Below, one piece after another: positions 47,701 to 58,457 of a stretch of 64,000 nucleotides of DNA (positions are counted from its first letter, which is position 1; each line of letters starts with the position of its first letter). A program made the position numbers and the translations under genes. This DNA is from Lumbricus terrestris (Eukaryota; Annelida; Clitellata; Crassiclitellata; Lumbricidae). Where the stretch lies: NCBI GenBank assembly GCA_949752735.1, contig OX457044.1:15216322-15280321 (forward strand), given 5' to 3'. The notes under the pieces were generated by a model, which searched no databases, was not told where the DNA came from, and saw only the letters and a program-made list of their open reading frames with translations.

Positions 47701-50700
47701 AAAGTCATCACATTTTAAATAACCCGAGTTGCCACGGGTTTTTAGAAGTCTTTTGGGCGAAAGGCAAAAAACATTTCGGCGAATTTTTTTTCGGCTCCAG
47801 ATCCAAAGTTTGCCCCCCCCCTTCCAAAATTTATGTATCAGTTCCTGTACTCGTTCAACTCAAATCGAAAACGTACATCTATAGTCAACTTTCACAGTTC
47901 CACTAACACGAAATCGCCAACACTGCCAAAAGGTTCATTTGCTGTACTTGTGTGCAAAAACTGAATTACGTCATTAAGCTTATAAAGTAGGTCACTTTGA
48001 GTCTTCAAGAAATAGTAGGCCTAAGTAAAATATTTATAAGTCGAATCGAGTCGATGAAACAACGATCGACTCGACTTCCAAGTCGACGATTTTTCGATCG
48101 AATCGACCTGGCAGGACTCACGATCGACTCGACTTGCAAGTCGATCGAGTCGACGATTTTTCGATCGACTCGACTTGGCAAGACTCACGATCGACTCGAC
48201 TTGCAAGTCGATCGAGTCGACGATTTTTCGATCGACTCGACTTGGCCGAGTTATGATCGACTCGATCGATCGACTCGATCGACTGCGGGGTATACAGGGG
48301 AATATGTCCGGGGGCTAATGTCCGGGGATCATGTCCGGGGTTAATGTCCAGGGGGCTAATGTCCTACACCCCTATTTCACAAAGGCGCTGCACCTATTGA
48401 TATCAGATGTACCCAGTAGATAAGTACATTTAAGACAGCGTGAAAATGTGTCCCCTATAGAAAGACAGTCAACTGTTCTAGGTGGACGGTTCAGTGCTCG
48501 TGAATAAGCTGGTGCCCTGCGCTTGGCTTTCAAGTGGCGCTTTAGACGTTTTGAGATTACAATACAGCATGCTAAAAGGCATGGGAAGGCAAATAGAAAG
48601 TCTTCAAGTAAGGAACCCAGCAAAAAAACGACCCACTGAAATCTCATCCTGAATTTGTGTGGAAAGGTCATTGAGTATATATATCGATGTATCATGACTC
48701 CAATGTAAATTCAGAGCAAGAAGAGAAGAATGAAACATTCTAGATGAAACGCAGATTCTTTCATACACTGATCAGAAACGATCCAATCAAAGTCTAATCC
48801 AAACGAATTTCGTCTCATCTAACCTTAAATTGGATCGAACAGTTTCCTGCATTGTAGAATCTCTTTCCAAAGAATTGCTTCAGAACTTTATGCTGCAGCT
48901 CCTTCCAAAAGAACTGTGCCATAACTATTCCAGTACCAGGCGGTAGATCGACGGATAAAGTGACCGTATCGTTGAGGACCACAGTCCGATTGGTCGATTT
49001 CTGGACATCTTCCCCGTTGCGGGTCAACTGAACTTTGAGGCTTGATAATTTCGCTCCAGTACAGACCTCTGCAGTCAAGAAAAGCGATATCAGATTACCA
49101 CTTGCTTGTCATGCGCCTTTTGCTGAAGCATTTAATAAGCGCTTTTATCGAAATATTTAACAAGTACGTCTAGTCTGTGTATTTATTAAGTGTCTCTTGT
49201 CGAAATATTTATAAAACACCATTTGTCTGATTATTTACTAAGCATAATATTTTGTCTGAGTGTTTTGTCTGATGACAAAACTAAATTACCGGTAAAGTCA
49301 ACAGAGAAAACAATATGCGGTATCAGTAACAAAAACAGATAACTTGAGCAGGTTGACACATTCAATATTATTGGTTACTGAGGATGGAGACTGTGTAAGG
49401 GTTGCAACATCGGAACCCGACTCAAGAAGATTTGGCATAAACATGGTATGGGAATTGCCACAATGTTGCGGATCTTGAAGACTTTAGTGTGGTCATTTGC
49501 TACATGTAAGCATGCGAGAGCTGGACCTTGAGGAAGACTGATGAAGCAAGAATAAATGTACTATATAAATGTTGATGGTTACAATAAATGAATTGAATTG
49601 AATTCAAGACTCAAGAATAAATGCATTCGAGACTCAAGAATAAATGCATTCGAGACTCAAGAATAAATGCATTCGATACTCAAGAATAAATGCATTCGAG
49701 ACTCAAGAATAAACGCATTCGAGACTCAAGAATAAATGCATTCGATATTAAATGACTGAGATGTGTCCTCTGAGTGTCATGGACTAATAGAAAGACAAAT
49801 GAATGGGTAAACATATAAACTGCTGGTGTTGAGAAGAACCTTATAAAATCTGTGATGGAAAGGATGCTGGTATACTACGTGGGCATATCATGACGAAAGA
49901 AGGGAGTTGTTTGGAGAAGGAGATAATTCAAGGCACAACACCAGGGTCACGTGTATGGGGTAAATCAAAAACGCATTGGATGGATAACATGAGAATGTGG
50001 ACAGAACTTTAAATGGCCGAGAACAGACAGCAAATAGAAAAGAATTGTACATGCTGCGACCAGCTCTCCTGTTGAGGATGGCTGAGACTTTTGTCTGAGT
50101 ATACCTATTAAGTGCCATTATAATCGGAGTAGGCTGTATAGTAAACACCTTTCTATGAGTATGTAGCGGCTCTGGATAGAAGAAAGTGGAAGGACCTGGT
50201 GAAGGAGGCATCGGACACCTACGGGCGTTGAGCCCACGGTTGTTGATGATGATGATGATGAGTATGTATTCTTTGGGCGTGTGATCTGTTCTGATCCTTT
50301 CTAATGGAATTGAAAATTGTCCAAATGGATTCCTATCATCCATATCATCCATTGTAATCCATCCTGCTGTAGTGTCTTCCAATCTGGTAGCCGGACATTT
50401 ACTCCCCACCCCGAACATATTCCCCCAGACATATTCCCCTGGACATTTACCCTCCAGACGTTTCTCCCTGATTTTGACTAGGACATTTACTCCCCGGACA
50501 ATTCCCCCTCTGTACATATACATACATACATACATACATACATTGCATACGTACATTGAATACATACATACATTACATGCATACATTGCATGCATACATA
50601 CATGCATACATACATATATACTTGCATACACACATACATGCATACATACATATGCATACATACATATGTATTAATGTATGTACTATGTATGCATGTATGT

Positions 50701-51484
50701 AAGCATGTATGTATGCATGTATGTATGTATGTCTGCCTGTATGTATGTATGTGTGTATGCATACATGTATGTATTTATTTATTTATATTTTTATGGACTT
50801 TGTCTGAATAGGGGGGAAATGTCCTACTTCTTGGAAAACGTCTGGGGTAAATGTCCGAGGGGGAATATGTCCGGGGAATATGTCCAAGGAGGGAAATGTC
50901 CGACATTCTTCCAACCTAATTCGTTCTATTTAAGTAATCGAGTCCACCTAAGTCAATTTCAAATCGAGTCCTTCAGTCCGATCTGATGCAGTGTTCGTGA
51001 ATAAGCTGGTGCCCGGTTCTTGGCTTTTTTGTCTTACCTGATGATGAATTAAAGACTGCAACTTTGATCTTCGACTCAGAGAAGACGTCGCCTTTGAGGT
51101 CCGGTCGTCTGCTAATGTTGACAGTTTCTGTGTCAGTAATGTACACCAGCCTGACTATGTACTCCCCGGAATCATCCGGTGTTAAGTTGCCAATATCTAG
51201 GTTCACGAGTTCAGTAACGTTTACTCGTTTCTTGTAGTTCTTCTTCCATTCAGGTTTTCTGTTTTGCATTGAATCATCCCATGATCCAATGTTCACTTCT
51301 GTCGTCTTATTGACATGACGCATGCTCCACGAGATGTTGATGGGACTTGTGCACCCGTTTCTTTCCAGATTCCACTGTAGATGAAGAATGGCGTCCGTGC
51401 AGATATCCACGGGTCTTGTTTCCTGATTTTTCTCTTTCAGGGAAACAACTGATAAAAACATTAATTTAATGATCATAATAATAA

Positions 51485-51520
<36 letters not shown>

Positions 51521-54500
51521 GAGCTTAAATTTCTTATTAATATCTGACACCTGAGGGATTATAGATACCTCTGGTTAAAAAAAATACTACTACTACTACT
51601 AATAATAATAATAGCATTTAACTGACAATTGCAGTTGACAAGTTTACAGTAAGATTGCATGACATAATAGAAATAGACTTTTGGTAGCCAAGCAAGAGAG
51701 GACTGTAACTGTATAGGAAGCCTACAGGGCTACAACTCACCCATCTGTTGTATACTGACTTAACAGTCCAAACCCCCCCCCCCCCCACAAGTGGAGCAAT
51801 TGACCGAGTCAACCTAATGGTTACGTGGGAATCGAACGAGATTCAAACCAGTGTCCTTCTGAACATCGTGCCATCATGTAATCATTCAACCATCTCCCGT
51901 CAAAGACTCCAGCAGCAGAACTGGTTGTAAATCTTCATAGATTTGTAGTTAACTCATCAGCGCCTGACTTTTCTCAAACTATTCACAAGGTGTGTTAAGT
52001 TGCCAACATCTAGGTTCACGAGTTTAGTAACATTTACTCGTTTCTTGTAGTTCTTCGTCAATTGAGGTCTTTCATACACCACTCTCATAAACATACACAT
52101 TTATGTGAGAAATTCACAGAAAATCAAGAACATGGACAATAAGCCTACCTAAGAAAATTATTTAGTTTTTAATCTCTTGGGAACAATATTTTAACGTCAG
52201 ATTTCCCGAGGCAATAATGCATTAAAATGTGTAAAGCATTCATATGAGATTAGAAAGGATTAGACTAGGTGATGTCAAGCAAGGATCAATTAAAGTAAAC
52301 ATTAAACTTCATTATCATCATCATCATTGTCTTCACTATCACCATCAGCACGATCGTCGTCGTCGTCATCATCATCAGTACACCAACAGCCAAAATAATT
52401 GAAGATTAGAAATGCACATGTTCCACTAGAAACGGCTCTTTAAAAAATGTCTGCATGTGGGTCAGTCCATGTGAAATCATCAAATATGAGACATACCTTG
52501 TTGCTGACCTATCTCAGATTTGGCTGTAATTTTGATATTTTGAAGTTTGATATGTTTGTACATCATATGCAAATTTTTAGAAGCCTGTCGCAATGTTCCT
52601 GTATTTTATGGCTGACGGACATAGAGGGGGTACAGGGCACTCGCGACATGTATGAATGTGGTGGCTAGTTCAGAGGTCATTATCTCAGGAACGGATGTAC
52701 ATAGGAATGCACAATTTTCGTATTTTATACAACTTTTGGTGGACTTTCTGATTCTGTAAATAATTCCAAACTGAAAAAAGTAGTTTTTCACTAATATGAG
52801 TGCAAAACTGACGAAAAACTCAGTTGTGAGTTGAATATGACAATATTCATGGCACTGTAGCAGTGAAGATCATTAAAGCAGCTGCAAATAGTTTACATTT
52901 CTATTATCTGCATATAGTTCACTCTTTATGTAACAAATCTTACCTCTCTACTTTGCGTCGTCATGGCGATACGAGTCTTCAAAGTTGGTCCGCCCAGTAA
53001 ACTACCTCATCTTTGGTTGTAGATATTCGCATGTGGGATAACTGATAGAACAATGCTTTTGACTTAGTGTTGTAGAGCTTGAACAGACCTTTCCAGTGAT
53101 ATATTATATGTCCTGGATATACGAGTCCATCACATGATTGTAAGTGGTCAAAGTGACGCTATATTGTGGCATTCGCGACCTTTTTGGACTTTGTTGACAT
53201 GTTCAGAGGCTAGTATCTCATGAATGGATGCGCATAAGGTTGCAAAATTTGGTGATTCTGAACAACTTTTTGTGGACTTTCTGATTGTGTAAACCATTCT
53301 GAGCTTAAATAAATAGTTTTTCACTAATATGGGTGCAAAACTGACGAAAAACTCAGTTGCAAGTTTCAATCGGCTATGTTCAAGGCATTGTAGCACTTTT
53401 GACCACAGCAGTTATTGTAAATAGTTTATATTTCCATTATCTGCATATACTTCACTCTTTACATAACCAATCTCACCATATCTACTTTGCGTTTTTGTGG
53501 CGATATGAGTCTTCAAAGTTGGTCCGCCCAGTAAACTACCTCATGTTTGACTGCAGATATTTGCATGTGGGATAACTGATAGAGCAATGCTTTTGACTTA
53601 GTGTTGTAGAGCTTGAACAGACCTTTCCAGTGATATATTATATGTCCTGGATATATGAGTCCATCACATGATTGTAAGTGGTCGAAGTGACGCTATATTG
53701 TGGCATTCGCGACCTTTTTGGACTTTGTTGACATGTTCAGAGGCTAGTATCTCATGAATAGATGCACATAGGCCTGCAAAAATTGGTGATTCTGTACAAT
53801 GTTTTGTGTACTTACTGACTCTGTAAATCATTCTGAGTTGAAACAAACAGTTTCCCACTCATATTGATGCAAAATTGGTGAAAAACTCAATATCGTCGAT
53901 TGAAACTTGCAACTGAGTTTTTCACCAATTTTACATCAATATGAGTGGGAAACTGTTTGTTTCAACTCAGAATGATTTACAGAGTCAGTAAGTACACAAA
54001 ACATTGTACAGAATCACCAATTTTTGCAGGCCTATGTGCATCTATTCATGAGATACTAGCCTCTGAACATGTCAACAAAGTCCAAAAAGGTCGCGAATGC
54101 CACAATATAGCGTCACTTCGACCACTTACAATCATGTGATGGACTCATATATCCAGGACATATAATATATCACTGGAAAGGTCTGTTCAAGCTCTACAAC
54201 ACTAAGTCAAAAGCATTGCTCTATCAGTTATCCCACATGCAAATATCTGCAGTCAAACATGAGGTAGTTTACTGGGCGGACCAACTTTGAAGACTCATAT
54301 CGCCACAAAAACGCAAAGTAGATATGGTGAGATTGGTTATGTAAAGAGTGAAGTATATGCAGATAATGAAAATATAAACTATTTACAATAACTGCTGTGG
54401 TCAAAAGTGCTACAATGCCTTGAACATAGCCGATTGAAACTTGCAACTGAGTTTTTCGTCAGTTTTGCACCCATATTAGTGAAAAACTATTTATTTAAGC

Positions 54501-57500
54501 TCAGAATGGTTTACACAATCAGAAAGTCCACAAAAAGTTGTTCAGAATCACCAAATTTTGCAACCTTATGCGCATCCATTCATGAGATACTAGCCTCTGA
54601 ACATGTCAACAAAGTCCAAAAAGGTCGCGAATGCCACAATATAGCGTCACTTCGACCACTTACAATCATGTGATGGACTCGTATATCCAGGACATATAAT
54701 ATATCACTGGAAAGGTCTGTTCAAGCTCTACAACACTAAGTCAAAAGCATTGTTCTATCAGTTATCCCACATGCGAATATCTACAACCAAAGATGAGGTA
54801 GTTTACTGGGCGGACCAACTTTGAAGACTCGTATCGCCATGACGACGCAAAGTAGAGAGGTAAGATTTGTTACATAAAGAGTGAACTATATGCAGATAAT
54901 AGAAATGTAAACTATTTGCAGCTGCTTTAATGATCTTCACTGCTACAGTGCCATGAATATTGTCATATTCAACTCACAACTGAGTTTTTCGTCAGTTTTG
55001 CACTCATATTAGTGAAAAACTACTTTTTTCAGTTTGGAATTATTTACAGAATCAGAAAGTCCACCAAAAGTTGTATAAAATACGAAAATTGTGCATTCCT
55101 ATGTACATCCGTTCCTGAGATAATGACCTCTGAACTAGCCACCACATTCATACATGTCGCGAGTGCCCTGTACCCCCTCTATGTCCGTCAGCCATAAAAT
55201 ACAGGAACATTGCGACAGGCTTCTAAAAATTTGCATATGATGTACAAACATATCAAACTTCAAAATATCAAAATTACAGCCAAATCTGAGATAGGTCAGC
55301 AACAAGCCCTTGGTGATTTCACATGGACTGACCCATGTATCTAATGTCAAATGTGTTTTATCCCTCACGACACGTTTCAATACTTTGAAAATATTCTCAA
55401 GAATCACCTGCAAATGCTTGGAAATATGCATGCATAGTTGCATACACATACACCACTCTCATAAACATACACATTCATGTAGGCCTATGCACAGATGCAA
55501 TGCAATGCTTGCATACCTACAGTCACATGCATGCATGCATAATTATATATAAAATTATATGCATACATATCTACCCGCCAGCATATGTACATATATGGAG
55601 ACATATACCGGGTTACATATGCAAACATTGTGAGGCGCAGTGGTGTAAGGGTACGTTCAGTGACTTAGAGCCAAAAGGTTGCGGGTTCAAATCCACCTCA
55701 AGCCGCCATGTATACGGACACTGAGCAAGCCCTCACTTGCAATTGCTCATGCGCTTTGTCGTGAAACTCACATTTATTGTCTGTGCTGTATTCAGAAGCA
55801 CCTCTGAGTATACATCTTAAAGGGGCACTATAACAAGTGCTCATACATACATAGAAATATTTATCAAGTACGTCTAGTCTGTGTATTTATTAAGTGTCTC
55901 TTGTCAAAATATTTATAAAACCCATTTGTCTGATTATTTACTAAGCATATTTTGTCTGAGTGTTTTGTCTGATGGCCAATAAACGTGACAAAACTAAATT
56001 ACCGGTAAAGTCAACAGAGAAAACAATATGCGGTATCAGTAACAAAAACAGATAACTTGAGCATACATACATGCATACATACATACATACATACATACAT
56101 ACATACATACATACATACATACCTTCAAACGTACATAAATGCATATACACATTAGACCAGTGGTCTCAAACATGCGATCCACGCATGTGGCCCGTGGACC
56201 CGATTTATGTGGCCCGCGATAGCCATCTACTGTTTAATTTTTTTAAAGAACGAAGCCTGAAGAAACCGATTCAGCAGTTGTTTGGCAATCTGAACCAAGG
56301 TTCAAACTGTTTTCTACTTATTTGCTGTGGACATTGAATCTGCAACAGCAGATAACTATACAGATGCAGCTAGTGACCGTCAATACGATACCATACGCTG
56401 AAGCAGAGGTAGCCTAGGTATAAAACGAAGTTGTTATTCCGGTTTTCTACGCATCCTACCACATGCAAGATAAAAATCCCGAAACTGCACATGGCTGCAA
56501 CACGCATAATGACAAAAGGCCTACGTACAATTATGTGAACAGCTTTTTTCATCTCAAAGATGGACACACCTTACAGAAAACCATTTTGAGGCCATACTCT
56601 GATTGGTCACATCTCAGAAGATAAACCTAACATCCATTGATGCTCTCGTTGCAGGGAAACGTTGTCAGATGAGTAGCGCTACACAAACTTGAGCATTAGG
56701 CCTACTTTTGAGATAACTCACTGTAGTGCCTTAATGCTTAAAGCTGCTACAAGTTTGGTTTTAGGCATTACTAAAATAATGTGCTAGTGATGCATTGTGA
56801 CTCTGAGTGTATATTTTGTATATGTATATTTTGTATAATAGTTATAGTAACTGGAAAATATAATGTACGTAAATGTTAGAGGATAATGTCATTATTACAG
56901 TATCAGGTCTATATGCTGTAATGATAATTTCTCATACATGATATATTTCATGTTGCAGCCCACGAGCCTTGTAAATTTTCAAATGTAGCCCACATCATGA
57001 CTTGAGTTGAGACCACTGCATTAGACATACACACACAACACAGCATGCTTTGAAACCACGGTATATTAAACATACAAAATAGGAAGAACAATTGCCATTC
57101 TTACCAGGTGCTTTCATGACGTGAAGATCGGTATAATTTGTACTGAAGGCCGTGACTATATCAGTGGAATTATCAATGAAGACTTTGACATGGTATAATC
57201 CGTCATGTTCTAATTTCACCTTGTAAACTGCTAGGTCTGCATCGAACATCTGATCAAAGGAGAATGTATCAGAACGAGATTGGTTCGGTAAGCTGCTGGT
57301 TGTGCTCCTTCCAGGTGTAGTATCTTCCCCAGAACCGGACTCTTCCAAATGATCTCCCAAGCCGCCACTTTCTAGGTCGGACAAGTGCTCAGGCAAGGTG
57401 GTAGGAGATTGACTACTTGGCATTGTCTTTCTGACTGTAGTATCTTCACTAGAACCAGTCACCTCAGAATGATCTCGTGTACTTTCCGGGCCTGATGACT

Positions 57501-57839
57501 TCTGAGGATGGGTGATTGTGGTGGGTGGATCTTTAATCGTGGTCGTTGGCGCAAGGGATGATGGCTTTATGGTAGTAGTGGTAGGGGATGATGGCTTTAT
57601 GGTAGTAGTGGTAGGGGATGATGGCTTTATGGTAGTAGTGGTAGGGGATGATGGCTTTATGGTAGTAGTGGTAGGGTCGTAGACAGATAAGATAAGCGTA
57701 CGGTTATCGTGCTGGTACCAGCTGCGGCCGATGACCTTTGCATACGGACAGCTGTTTTTCTCTGGATATTCCAAGGTCCATTTGAAGACAAACGACTCAC
57801 CCTCACACTTCTTCACGAACGGAGAACCAGAAACATTCG
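44586..57839 (-). CDS. Gene for a glycosylated Ig-like membrane protein (identity unknown)
   Basis: A minus-strand gene whose extracellular exons lie at 57105-57839, 51038-51448 and 48824-49068, with a likely cytoplasmic exon at 44586-44712. The first two exons are phase 1-1, the usual layout of Ig-superfamily domains. Twelve or more N-glycosylation sequons mark the product as extracellular. Both recognisable Ig-like domains have the D-x-G-x-Y signature but lack the usual cysteine two residues later. The signal-peptide exon was not found and should lie to the right of 57839. The transmembrane exon is uncertain (see 48413-48635). Role as receptor or adhesion molecule is inference. Confidence 0.65.
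45901..48294. mobile_element. 2.4-kb transposon with TCGATCGAGTCG ends and CRE-like internal repeats, copy 1
   Basis: Terminal inverted repeats TATACCCCGCAGTCGATCGA; perfect 8-bp duplication CAGGGGAA (45893-45900 and 48295-48302). The first 150 and last 270 bp are dense arrays of TCGACTCGATCGA. The interior is a diverged tandem array of about 75-bp units, each with a GTGACGTCACAATAGGCCTA-like core; TGACGTCA occurs at least six times. A SINE-like insertion (46474-46700) explains most of the length difference from copy 2. It carries no transposase. Confidence 0.88.
46474..46700 (+). mobile_element. SINE-like element inside copy 1
   Basis: It contains TAAAGCGCCACTGGAAAGCC and GGCACCGGCTTATTCACGAG followed by two GGTTGTCCGTnAGAGTAGTCC units. 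Shorter pieces of the same family lie at 45425-45490, 48491-48560 and 50990-51035. Copy 2 of the host transposon lacks it. Confidence 0.6.
48413..48635 (-). CDS. Ig-gene candidate transmembrane exon (speculative)
   Basis: Acceptor ATTTCAG|TGG in phase 0 and a donor-like G|GTACAT in phase 1 would join exon c to the 44.6-kb exon. The product has a hydrophobic stretch (FLFAFPCLLACCIVI) and then a basic stop-transfer KRLKRHLKAKRR. The basic part is encoded by a SINE-like repeat found elsewhere in the window, so this is either an exonised repeat or chance. An acceptor 13 bases upstream would instead give a short tail and stop. Confidence 0.2.
48824..49068 (-). CDS. Ig-gene exon c: third extracellular exon
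   Basis: The 245-nt exon has acceptor CTGCAG|AG and donor AAG|GTTAGA, phase 1 in and 0 out. It encodes EVCTGAKLSSLKVQLTRNGE, sequons NRT, NDT and NCS, and DLPPGTGIVMAQFFW. The alternation of hydrophobic residues suggests a beta-sandwich, but no named domain was recognised. Confidence 0.7.
49150..49351. repeat. About 200-bp direct repeat, copy 1
   Basis: From TACGTCTAGTCTGTGTATTT to AACAAAAACAGATAACTTGAGC this matches 55854-56063 with a few indels. Both copies are in introns of the Ig gene. Confidence 0.85.
49604..49745. repeat. 23-bp tandem repeat
   Basis: About six units of GACTCAAGAATAAATGCATT plus CGA, nearly identical. Confidence 0.9.
50383..50906. mobile_element. Short GGACAT-array transposon with a CATA core
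   Basis: Subterminal arrays of GGACATTTACTCCCC type point inward from both sides (50390-50510 and 50810-50905). TCTTCCAA flanks both ends (50375-50382 and 50907-50914) as a probable 8-bp duplication. The core is (CATA)n on the left and (TATG)n on the right, so the interior can itself form a hairpin. Boundaries are less sharp than in the related copies. Confidence 0.6.
51038..51448 (-). CDS. Ig-gene exon b: Ig-like domain
   Basis: The 411-nt exon is in phase 1-1 (acceptor TATCAG|TT, donor TCAG|GTAAGA). It encodes VDICTDAILHLQWNLERN, several N-glycosylation sites (NIS, NKT, NVT, NLT, NIS, NSS) and LTPDDSGEYIVRLVYI, the Ig strand E-F signature with Val instead of the usual Cys. A SINE-like fragment begins right after the donor. 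Confidence 0.8.
51985..52075 (-). pseudogene. Remnant of a duplicated exon b
   Basis: About 85 bp matches the middle of exon b (51180-51260) with few changes, including AAGTTGCCAACATCTAGGTT and CGTTTCTTGTAGTTCTTC. It lacks the rest of the exon, so an Ig exon was once duplicated here and then decayed. Confidence 0.75.
52458..55335. repeat. 2.9-kb near-perfect palindrome made of tandem repeats
   Basis: The two arms of about 1.43 kb are reverse complements around a 24-bp spacer (53890-53913; axis 53901.5). Outer ends carry TGGGTCAGTCCATGTGAAAT in inverted orientation, with a small length difference just inside. Each arm is itself about 2.6 diverged tandem units of about 533 bp (marker GTCCGCCCAGTAAACTACCT). 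Identical 60-80-codon frames appear on both strands and are not genes. It lies in the Ig-gene intron between exons a and b. Confidence 0.9.
55630..55850 (+). mobile_element. tRNA-derived SINE, diverged copy
   Basis: Head GAGGCGCAGTGGTGTAAGGG, B box GGTTCAAATCC, body and tail (AGAAGCACCTCTGAGTATAC) of the main family. Confidence 0.8.
55854..56063. repeat. About 200-bp direct repeat, copy 2
   Basis: Matches 49150-49351. Its presence on the other side of exon b, together with the exon-b remnant, suggests segmental duplication within the locus. Confidence 0.85.
56062..56123. repeat. (CATA)n microsatellite
   Basis: A run of CATA/ATAC units directly after the 200-bp repeat. Confidence 0.9.
56158..57018. 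mobile_element. 861-bp hAT-type non-autonomous element
   Basis: It begins CAGTGGTCTCAAACATGCG and ends TTGAGTTGAGACCACTG, with a perfect 8-bp duplication CATTAGAC (56150-56157 and 57019-57026). The CAGTGGTnCTCAAAC type of end is well known for hAT elements. It sits 87 bp from the exon a donor. No intact transposase is present. Confidence 0.88.
57105..57839 (-). CDS. Ig-gene exon a: split Ig-like domain with mucin-like insert
   Basis: This 735-nt exon is in phase 1-1 (acceptor CTCTTTTAG|CG, donor CCTG|GTAAGA). It opens NVSGSPFVKKCEGESFVFKW and SWYQHDNRTLILSVYD, like the first strands of an Ig-like domain. About 110 residues rich in Thr, Pro and Ser follow, including four repeats around TTTTIKPSSP and acidic Ser-Gly motifs (LESGGLGD, EESGSGEDT) that resemble glycosaminoglycan attachment sites. 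The domain then resumes: FDADLAVYKVKLEHDGLYHV. The upstream codons LLFVVLSLLA look like a signal peptide but have no ATG and coincide with the acceptor's pyrimidine tract. Confidence 0.75.
57541..57680. repeat. Four 30-bp coding tandem repeats
   Basis: GGATGATGGCTTTATGGTAG plus TAGTGGTAGG-type units repeat four times with no differences visible, giving TTTTIKPSSP on the minus strand. A repeat this uniform is expected to vary in copy number between individuals. Confidence 0.9.
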
Positions 57840-58084
57840 CTAAAAGAGACAACACAACAAAAAGCAACTGTGTTTTGGTATTGCACCCTTTAAATGTTCA
57901 GATGTGCGCAAACGACAACACGGCAGAACACCGAAGGCGCTGAGCATAAAAGATTACGTAAGTAAAGGACTTTAAAGTCCTTCAATGTTTAATGTCCTGA
58001 TCTACAGTGAACGCCTGAGTGGAAACGCGAACCCTTCTCTCAGCGTTACAAGTCAACCACTCTTTCTATTTATTTATTTATTTT

Positions 58085-58304
58085 ATTTATTCATCCATTT
58101 CTATAGCGCCCCTTCAATCTCTCTACTCAGAGGCGCTCCCGACTACAGCGCAGACACTGCATTGGAGTTTAACGCCGAAGCGCCCAAGCGATTGCGAGTG
58201 AAGGACTTGCTCAAGGTCCCTATGCGGCGACTTGAGGTGGTTTCAAACCTCGAACCTTTCGGCTTCAAGGCAACGACGCCACCACTACACCACCGCGCCT
58301 CATA
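58085..58304 (-). mobile_element. tRNA-derived SINE, minus strand
   Basis: The reverse complement has the full head (GAGGCGCGGTGGTGTAGTGG), a slightly decayed B box, the body and the tail (GGGAGCGCCTCTGAGTAGAG, GGGGCGCTATAG). Confidence 0.85.
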
Positions 58305-58457
58305 TTTGGCTACTTTGCTCAAAGTGTTCTTAATTTTACCGATTTATTCCAAAAAATTAAAAGTGCCGATCTTGACAGATGACATGTTGCATGAATAAAA
58401 CTGACTGACTAATTCAATGTCTCATTTGCAACATTGGCAACTTGGTATACAGAAATA

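Larger units (their letters stand above)
45135..48372. mobile_element. GGACAT...CCCCC family transposon, inverted and interrupted
   Basis: Ends GGGGAACGGACATTAGCCCC (left) and the complement of GGGGTGTAGGACATTAGCCC (right) match 42888-43714 in opposite orientation. A perfect 8-bp duplication TATTTCAC flanks it (45127-45134 and 48373-48380). Removing the inserted 45901-48294 element and its duplication leaves 836 bp, close to the 827 bp of the intact copy. Confidence 0.88.

Noticed and set aside
52606..55197. Mirrored frames of 60-88 codons
   Set aside because: They occur identically on both palindrome arms and across tandem units; repeat-derived.
57841..57867. Signal-peptide-like start LLFVVLSLLA before exon a
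   Set aside because: The first codon is TTG, there is no in-frame ATG, and the stretch coincides with the pyrimidine tract of a strong splice acceptor.
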